This document shows, piece after piece, positions 6,538-11,187 of a DNA stretch of 11,187 nt. The DNA comes from SG8-39 sp041558415 (GTDB lineage: Bacteria; Pseudomonadota; Gammaproteobacteria; Burkholderiales; SG8-39). The notes under the pieces were generated by a model, which saw nothing but the letters and a program-made list of their open reading frames with translations, had not been told where the DNA came from and ran no database searches. The translations under genes and the position numbers were made by a program. Where the stretch lies: positions 1-11,187 of the forward strand of contig JBFFEY010000086.1 of NCBI GenBank assembly GCA_041558415.1, in the 5' to 3' direction. Numbering within the stretch: the first letter of the stretch is position 1; each line of letters starts with the position of its first letter.

Positions 6538-7265
6538 GCGGCGCGAGCAGCAGCTTTGCCGAGATCTGGGTCTACCTGTCGGCCTCGCCGCTGCTCGGCC
6601 TGGCCGTCACGCTGCTCGCCTACCAGGCGGCGTACTGGCTCTATGAAAAGGCGAAGCTGAACCCGCTGGCCAACCCGGTGGCGCTGTCGGTGGCGATGCT
6701 GGTCGCGCTGCTCTGGTTCACCGACACGCCCTACCCGACCTATTTCGAGGGCGCGCAGTTCGTGCACTTCCTGCTCGGGCCGGCGACCGTCGCGCTCGCG
6801 GTGCCGCTTTACGCCAACCTGGAAACGCTGAAGCGCAACCTGCTGCCGCTGGGGGGCGCGCTGGTCGCCGGCTCGGTCACCGCCGCAGTCTCCGCCGTCG
6901 GCATCGGCTGGCTGCTGGGCGCAAGCCGCGAGACGCTGCTCTCGCTCGCGCCGAAATCGGTCACCACGCCGATCGCCATGGGCATCGCGGAAAAGCTCGG
7001 CGGATTGCCTTCTCTGACGGCCGTGCTGGTGGTGACCACCGGCATTCTCGGCGCCGTGCTCGCGCGCGGCACGCTCAATCTGCTGCGCGTGCGCGATCAC
7101 GCCGTGCGCGGCTTCGCCGTCGGCGTCGCGGCGCACGGCATCGGCACGGCGCGCGCCTTTCAGGTATCCGAGACCATGGGCGCCTTCGCCGGTCTCGGCA
7201 TGGGGCTGAACGGCATGGCGACCGCGTTTCTCTTCCCGGTGCTCGTTACGCTCTGGGGCGGCTGA
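6534..7265 (+). CDS. LrgB/CidB family membrane protein
   Basis: This is a 243-residue inner-membrane protein with several hydrophobic segments. Its motifs typify the LrgB family: LGPATVALAVPLY (81-93), SLAPKSVTTPIAM (137-149) and GVAAHGIGTARAF (197-209). It is the partner of the CidA/LrgA-like protein, and the ATG overlaps that gene's TGA (ATGA), so I chose 6534 over the longer open frame starting at 6174. Proteins of this family form a transporter-like membrane complex with LrgA. The 3' end overlaps the convergent VanZ-like gene by 20 bases (7246-7265), leaving no room for a dedicated terminator between the two transcription units. Length and motifs look intact. Confidence 0.93.
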   Translation: MSGASSSFAEIWVYLSASPLLGLAVTLLAYQAAYWLYEKAKLNPLANPVALSVAMLVALLWFTDTPYPTYFEGAQFVHFLLGPATVALAVPLYANLETLKRNLLPLGGALVAGSVTAAVSAVGIGWLLGASRETLLSLAPKSVTTPIAMGIAEKLGGLPSLTAVLVVTTGILGAVLARGTLNLLRVRDHAVRGFAVGVAAHGIGTARAFQVSETMGAFAGLGMGLNGMATAFLFPVLVTLWGG

Positions 7266-7632
7266 GCGCGGACTCGAGGCGCGCCAGCAGCCGGCCGCCG
7301 CTCGCCAGCGCGGCGCCCCAGCCGAGCGCGACGCCGAGCGCGTTGGCGGCCATGTCGAAGGGTTCATAGGTCCGGTAGCCGAGCGCGCGCTGCGCCAGCT
7401 CGAGCGCGACGCCGAGCGCGGCGAAGCCGAGCGCGTAGGCAAGGCGGGTGCGCCGCGACGCATAGAGCTGACAGAACCAGAACATCAGCGTGCCGTAGCC
7501 GAGGAAATGGCCCAGCTTGTCGCCCTGCGGCAGGTCGATGGTCGGCGGGCTCGGCGTGAGCGACAGCCAGACGATCGTTGCTGCCCAGCCCCAGCCGAGC
7601 GCGAGCCAGAGCGCGCGCATTGCCGGTGGCAT
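7246..7632 (-). CDS. VanZ-like family membrane protein
   Basis: This small integral membrane protein has 128 residues. It has about four hydrophobic segments (roughly 7-25, 42-58, 64-80, 95-112) and the VanZ-family features LSLTPSPP (24-30), the GDKLGHFLGYGTLMF stretch (37-51) and PFDMAANALGVALGW (91-105). VanZ was named for low-level teicoplanin resistance in enterococci, but most proteobacterial members have no known function and there is no reason to infer resistance here. The start ATG at 7632 overlaps the TGA of the upstream radical SAM gene by one base (TGATG on the minus strand), which suggests coupling. A second in-frame ATG at 7620 is possible. The last 20 bases overlap the end of lrgB on the opposite strand. 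Confidence 0.85.
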   Translation of the reverse strand: MPPAMRALWLALGWGWAATIVWLSLTPSPPTIDLPQGDKLGHFLGYGTLMFWFCQLYASRRTRLAYALGFAALGVALELAQRALGYRTYEPFDMAANALGVALGWGAALASGGRLLARLESALSRPRA

Positions 7633-8762
7633 CAGAAGAGCGCCATCTGCCCCGCCGGATCGGGGCGGCGAAAACGGCTGCAATCCAGTTCGCGCCGCGG
7701 CGCCTGGCCGCGCTCGTCGCCGTTCAGGCCGACCCTGCGGCAGGCGAGCTCGAAGCGCTTCGCGATCAGGTCCGCGTAGTTGCCGGTGCCGGTCATGCGC
7801 GTGCCGAAGCGCGGATCGTTGTCGCGCCCCTCGCGCAGCTGCTGCACCAGGCTCATGACGTGCGCTGCGCGCTGCGGCACATGCGTTGCCAGCCATTCGC
7901 GGAACAGGTCCTTCAGCTCGTTCGGCAGGCGCAGCATCTGGTAGCCCGCCATCGTCGCGCCGGCGCGTGCCGCCGCGGCGAGCGATTCTTCGATCGACTT
8001 GTCGTTCAGTGCCGGGATGACCGGCGCCACCATGACGCCGACCGGCACCCGGGCCTCGGCGAGCGCGCGGATCGTCTCCAACCGGCGCTGCGGTGCCGGT
8101 GCGCGCGGCTCGAGCCGGCGCGCAAGCCCCCGGTCGAGCGTGGTGACGGTGACGAACACCTTGGCGAGGTTCGCCCGCCCCATCGGCCCGAGCAGGTCGA
8201 GGTCACGCTCGACGAGCGCCGACTTGGTGACCAGGGTGAGCGGGTGGCCGCATTCGGCGAGCACCTCGATGAGCTGGCGCGTGATGCCGTAGCGCCGCTC
8301 GGCCGGCTGGTAGCAGTCGGTGTTGGCGCCGATCGCGATCGGCGAGCAGCGGTAGCCGCGCCGGCCGATCTCCGCGCGCAGCACCTCGGCCGCGTTCAGC
8401 TTGGCGAACAGGCGCGATTCGAAATCCAGCCCGGGCGAAAGCTCAAGGTAGGCATGTGCCGGGCGTGCGTAGCAGTAGACGCAGCCGTGCTCGCAGCCGC
8501 GGTAAGGGTTGACCGAGAGCTCGAAGGGCAGATCGGGCGAGGCGTTGCGCTGGATGAGCGAGCGCACGCGCTCTTCGGTGACCTGCGTCTCGAGCGGCGG
8601 CGGCGCGCCCTCCTCGGTCCAGCCGTCGTCGAAACGCTCGCGGACCACCGACTCGAAGCGCCCGGCGACGTGCGACAGCGCGCCACGCGCCTTGTGCGGG
8701 CCGCCTGCAGAGTGCACGCGGATCGGGATCGTGCGCGTTTCGTTTTTCGCGTCGTTCTGCAT
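7632..8762 (-). CDS. PA0069 family radical SAM protein (spore photoproduct lyase-like)
   Basis: This 376-residue radical SAM protein has the 4Fe-4S motif in NPYRGCEHGCVYCYARPAH. Cys90, Cys94 and Cys97 form CxxxCxxC, which would bind the cluster that cleaves S-adenosylmethionine. The sequence around it (FELSVNPYRGC, then LSPGLDFESRLFAKLNA), together with IGANTDCYQPAERRYGITRQLIEVL and GVMVAPVIPALND, is the pattern of the PA0069/Rv2578c group. That group is related to spore photoproduct lyase (SplB) but found in non-sporulating bacteria. Its reaction is unknown; the SplB link makes a DNA-repair role plausible. The ATG at 8762 lacks a strong ribosome site. A good LexA-type operator lies 50 bases upstream (8812-8831), and I recall PA0069 itself being listed in the P. 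aeruginosa SOS regulon, which would agree. The stop overlaps the VanZ-like start. Confidence 0.9.
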   Translation of the reverse strand: MQNDAKNETRTIPIRVHSAGGPHKARGALSHVAGRFESVVRERFDDGWTEEGAPPPLETQVTEERVRSLIQRNASPDLPFELSVNPYRGCEHGCVYCYARPAHAYLELSPGLDFESRLFAKLNAAEVLRAEIGRRGYRCSPIAIGANTDCYQPAERRYGITRQLIEVLAECGHPLTLVTKSALVERDLDLLGPMGRANLAKVFVTVTTLDRGLARRLEPRAPAPQRRLETIRALAEARVPVGVMVAPVIPALNDKSIEESLAAAARAGATMAGYQMLRLPNELKDLFREWLATHVPQRAAHVMSLVQQLREGRDNDPRFGTRMTGTGNYADLIAKRFELACRRVGLNGDERGQAPRRELDCSRFRRPDPAGQMALF

Positions 8763-8821
8763 ATTGGCGGCCGTTAGAATGCGTCGCGCGCAACGCCCTG
8801 CGACCCGCCGAAACTGTATAA
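8763..8821. promoter_or_regulatory. divergent intergenic region between radical SAM and MFS genes
   Basis: Fifty-nine bases separate the two divergent starts. It is the only divergent junction in the window, so it should contain promoters for both transcription units. The right side is an AT-rich island in otherwise GC-rich DNA, with TATAAA at 8817-8822 (plus) and TATACT at 8831-8836 (minus) as possible -10 elements. No convincing -35 hexamer was found for either, so exact promoters are not assigned. Confidence 0.45.
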
Positions 8822-8831
8822 ATGAACAGTA
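8812..8831. promoter_or_regulatory. putative LexA (SOS) box
   Basis: AACTGTATAAATGAACAGTA matches the E. coli LexA consensus at 16 of 20 positions and contains the invariant CTG-N10-CAG (CTGT-N8-ACAG) form used in gamma- and betaproteobacteria. It overlaps the MFS start codon (8822) and lies 50 bases upstream of the radical SAM ATG on the other strand. This is the normal place for a repressor site controlling that gene. This is a sequence match only; binding is inferred. Confidence 0.7.
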
Positions 8832-10006
8832 GTATACGCCGAAACGTCAGCCTGCTCGCGGTCTGCCAGGCGCTGCTGTTGACCAACAATTCGACGCTCA
8901 TCGCGATCAACGGCCTGGCGGGGCTGGCGCTGGCGCCGATCGCCTGGCTGGCAACCTTACCGGTGACCTGCTGGGTGCTCGGTGGCGCGGTCGCGACGAT
9001 GCGCGCCTCGCTGCACATGAAGCGCGTCGGCCGTCAGCGCGGCATGACGGTGGGCACGCTGTGGGGCATCGTCGGCGCGCTGATCTGCGCCGGCGCCGTG
9101 GCGCTGCAGAGCTTCTGGCTGCTGTGTTTCGGCACGCTGGTATTCGGCGTGTACAACGCCTACGGCCAGTACTACCGCTTTGCCGCGGCGGACGTGGCGA
9201 GCGTCGACTTCCGCGCCACGGCGATCTCGCTGGTGCTGGCCGGCGGGCTGGTCGGCGGCGTGCTCGGCCCCACCACTAGCCGTCTCACCATCGACCTGTT
9301 CGCCACCAAATTCATGGGCGCCTACCTGGCGCTGATCGGCTTCGCGCTGCTGACGATGCTGCTGCTGCGCTTCATCCGCATCCCGACGCCCTCGGCCGCC
9401 GAGCAGCAGGCACGCGGCCGCTCGCTCATCGAAATTGCCGCGCAGCCCAAGTTCCTCGTCGCCGTGCTCGCGGCGGCGATCGGCTACGGCGTGATGAACT
9501 TCCTCATGACCTCGACGCCGATCGCCATGGGTGTCTGTGGCCATCCTTACGGCGATGCCGCCTTCGTCATCTCGTCGCACGTGGTGGCGATGTTCGCGCC
9601 CTCGTTCGTCACCGGCGCGCTGATCCGGCGCTTTCGCGTGCTGCCGGTGATGTTCGTCGGCGCGCTGCTAAACGTCGCTGCCATCGCGATCGCGCTCTCC
9701 GGCGTGAGCGTGCCGCAGTTCTGGGGCTCGTTGGTGCTGCTCGGCGTCGGCTGGAACTTTCTCTTCATCGGCGCGACCACGCTGCTCACCGAAACCTACC
9801 GGCCCGAGGAGCGCGCCAAGGCGCAGGGCGCCAACGACATGGCGATTTTCGTCATGATGACCATTTCCTCGCTGACTTCGGGCATGATCGTGACCAGCGC
9901 CGGTTGGGAGCGGGTGAACTATGCAGCGGCACCGATGATTGCCGTCGTCGCGATTCTGATTGCCTGGCTCGGGCTGCGGCAGCGCGCCGCGCGGATGGCC
10001 GCATGA
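8822..10006 (+). CDS. MFS transporter
   Basis: This 394-residue polytopic membrane protein has about twelve hydrophobic segments and a typical MFS layout. There are two six-helix halves, split by a charged loop around residues 185-206 (RFIRIPTPSAAEQQARGRS). A basic loop, HMKRVGRQRG (65-74), follows the second segment at the usual motif A position. A second short basic loop (IRRFRVLPVMF) lies in the C-terminal half. The first helix contains polar residues (TNNST). The substrate is unknown. The stop codon overlaps the start of a D-threonine aldolase-like gene (ATGA), which suggests import or export of a hydroxy amino acid or its product. The start ATG 8822 gives a complete first helix and no better start exists upstream, but it has no recognisable Shine-Dalgarno and lies inside a LexA-like site. 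It may therefore be weakly or conditionally translated. Confidence 0.88.
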   Translation: MNSSIRRNVSLLAVCQALLLTNNSTLIAINGLAGLALAPIAWLATLPVTCWVLGGAVATMRASLHMKRVGRQRGMTVGTLWGIVGALICAGAVALQSFWLLCFGTLVFGVYNAYGQYYRFAAADVASVDFRATAISLVLAGGLVGGVLGPTTSRLTIDLFATKFMGAYLALIGFALLTMLLLRFIRIPTPSAAEQQARGRSLIEIAAQPKFLVAVLAAAIGYGVMNFLMTSTPIAMGVCGHPYGDAAFVISSHVVAMFAPSFVTGALIRRFRVLPVMFVGALLNVAAIAIALSGVSVPQFWGSLVLLGVGWNFLFIGATTLLTETYRPEERAKAQGANDMAIFVMMTISSLTSGMIVTSAGWERVNYAAAPMIAVVAILIAWLGLRQRAARMAA

Positions 10007-11115
10007 GCGCGCCGGCGACGCCCGGCATCGCGCTCGAGGCGGTCGACACGCCGGCGCTGATCGTCGAGCTCGACGCCTTCGAGCGCAATCTCGCGCGGCT
10101 CATGCAAACCATCGACGGGCGCGGCGTGCGCCTGCGCGCGCATGTCAAGACGCACAAGTGCGCCGAGATCGCGCGGCGCCAGGTCGCCGCGGGCGCAATC
10201 GGCGTGTGCTGCCAGAAGGTCTCCGAGGCCGAGGCGATGGTCGCCGGCGGCATCGAGGACGTCGTGGTGTCGAACGAGGTCGTCGGCGAGCGCAAGCTCG
10301 CGCGTCTCGCCGCGCTGGCGCGCCGCGCCCGGATCGGCGTGTGCGTCGACGATGCCGGCAACGTGGACGCGCTGTCGGTCGCGGCGCGGCGCGCGCAGGC
10401 CGAGATCGACGTCTACGTCGAGGTCGACGTCGGCCATCGCCGTTGCGGGGTCGCGCCGGGGGCGGCCGCAGTGGCGCTCGCGCGCGCGGTGGCGGAAGCA
10501 CCGGGACTGCGCTTCGCCGGCCTGCAGGCGTACCACGGGGCTGCGCAGCATCTGCGCTCGAGCGCCGAGCGGCAGGCCGCGATCGCGCGCGCCGCCGATG
10601 CGGTGCGCACCACGCGCGGCGCGATCGAGGCGGCCGGTATCGCCTGCCCGACGGTGGCCGGCGCGGGCAGCGGCAGCTATCTCTACGAGATCGAAACGGG
10701 CGCCTGGGACGAGATCCAGTGCGGCTCCTACATCTTCATGGACGCGGACTACGGACGCAACGAGTGGGCGCCGCCGCTGCCGCGCTTCGAGCATGCGCTG
10801 TTCGTGCTCTCGACGGTCATGAGCCGGCCGGCGCCCGAGCGCGCGGTGCTAGACGCCGGCCTCAAGGCTTCGAGCGTCGACTCCGGGCTGCCGCTGGTCT
10901 GGGGCCACGAAGGGCTGCGCTACGCGCGCGCTTCCGACGAGCACGGCGTGCTCGACATCGCCCCCGGCGCAGCCGCGCCGGCGCTCGGCGCAAAGCTGCT
11001 GCTCGTGCCCGGGCACTGCGACCCCACCGTCAACCTGTACGACTGGTACGTCTGCGTGCGCCGCGGCGTGGTCGAAGCGCTGTGGCCGATCAGCGCGCGA
11101 GGCGCCATTTATTAA
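10003..11115 (+). CDS. DSD1-family PLP enzyme, D-threonine aldolase / D-serine dehydratase-like
   Basis: This 370-residue cytosolic enzyme of fold type III (alanine racemase-like barrel) has a C-terminal beta domain. The PLP lysine is expected at Lys49 in RAHVKTHKCAEIARRQ, and VDTPALIVELDAFERNL (14-30) is the standard N-terminal motif. EVDVGHRRCGV (140-150), GLQAYHG (173-179) and GAGSGSY (220-226) line the cofactor site. The C-terminal metal motif is PGHCDPTVNLYDWY (336-349), with His338 and Asp340. As I recall, H-x-D is the metal-ligand pattern of D-threonine aldolases, whereas eukaryotic D-serine dehydratases have H-x-C. This favours aldol cleavage of a D-beta-hydroxy amino acid to glycine and an aldehyde. 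D-threo-3-hydroxyaspartate dehydratase is an alternative. The start ATG overlaps the MFS stop (ATGA), so transporter and enzyme are coupled. The longer frame from 9904 lies inside the MFS gene and is rejected. Confidence 0.9.
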   Translation: MSAPATPGIALEAVDTPALIVELDAFERNLARLMQTIDGRGVRLRAHVKTHKCAEIARRQVAAGAIGVCCQKVSEAEAMVAGGIEDVVVSNEVVGERKLARLAALARRARIGVCVDDAGNVDALSVAARRAQAEIDVYVEVDVGHRRCGVAPGAAAVALARAVAEAPGLRFAGLQAYHGAAQHLRSSAERQAAIARAADAVRTTRGAIEAAGIACPTVAGAGSGSYLYEIETGAWDEIQCGSYIFMDADYGRNEWAPPLPRFEHALFVLSTVMSRPAPERAVLDAGLKASSVDSGLPLVWGHEGLRYARASDEHGVLDIAPGAAAPALGAKLLLVPGHCDPTVNLYDWYVCVRRGVVEALWPISARGAIY

Positions 11116-11126
11116 GCGCGACATCG

Positions 11127-11137
11127 GGGTCAGACCC
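11127..11137. repeat. GGGTC-A-GACCC inverted repeat at the window edge
   Basis: This perfect 5-bp inverted repeat with a one-base centre lies 11 bases after the stop of the PLP enzyme. Similar GGGGTCAGACCCC words recur in betaproteobacterial genomes near IS200-like/REP-associated transposases (from memory). It could mark the end of such an element continuing beyond the window. The remaining sequence to 11187 holds no gene that I can recognise. Confidence 0.4.
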
Positions 11138-11187
11138 TTGTGGATAACTCCGCTCGTTGCCTGATGTGCACGACTGCCCTAGTAAGA

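Noticed and set aside
11139..11147. TGTGGATAA, an exact reverse-strand DnaA-box word
   Set aside because: It is a single isolated copy with no AT-rich unwinding region, dnaA/dnaN or other boxes nearby; a single chance match is plausible.

Overview
The window is a gene-dense, very GC-rich stretch of chromosome. It carries eleven protein genes, no RNA genes, and almost no non-coding sequence; the largest gap is about 70 bases, at the right end. Base composition, gene families (LrgA/LrgB pair, PA0069-type radical SAM protein, DSD1-type PLP enzyme) and a canonical CTGT-N8-ACAG LexA site fit a betaproteobacterium (Burkholderiales or Rhodocyclales type). That placement is an inference; no marker gene is present.

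Layout. (1) 2-3680, plus strand: three genes with overlapping stop/start codons encode a 5'-truncated MetY/cystathionine gamma-synthase-type PLP enzyme, an alpha/beta hydrolase, and a ThDP enzyme close to benzoylformate decarboxylase. They look like one metabolic unit of unknown substrate. (2) 3732-6150, plus: three exported proteins, namely a secreted amidohydrolase-fold enzyme, a small YtkA/FixH-like protein with a His/Met-rich motif, and a di-haem MauG/cytochrome c peroxidase family protein. The last has Tyr rather than Met at the predicted distal haem-ligand position. A perfect 20-bp palindrome sits on the stop codon of the first of these genes, directly before the start of the second. (3) 6205-7265, plus: an overlapping LrgA/CidA and LrgB/CidB membrane pair. 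(4) 7246-8762, minus: a PA0069/spore-photolyase-like radical SAM gene, coupled to a downstream VanZ-like membrane protein whose 3' end overlaps lrgB. (5) 8822-11115, plus: an MFS transporter and a D-threonine aldolase/D-serine dehydratase-like PLP enzyme with overlapping stop/start codons, suggesting uptake and cleavage or dehydration of a D-hydroxy amino acid.

The most specific regulatory signal is a 16/20 match to the LexA (SOS) consensus at 8812-8831. It lies between the divergent radical SAM and MFS genes and covers the MFS start codon. The right end (11116-11187) holds a GGGTC-A-GACCC inverted repeat that may be the edge of a repeat or transposase-associated element continuing beyond the window. 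I saw no CRISPR array, prophage or complete insertion sequence, and no clear case of a wholly new system. The most promising leads are the MauG-like/YtkA-like pair, the SOS-linked radical SAM gene and the three-gene PLP/hydrolase/ThDP operon.
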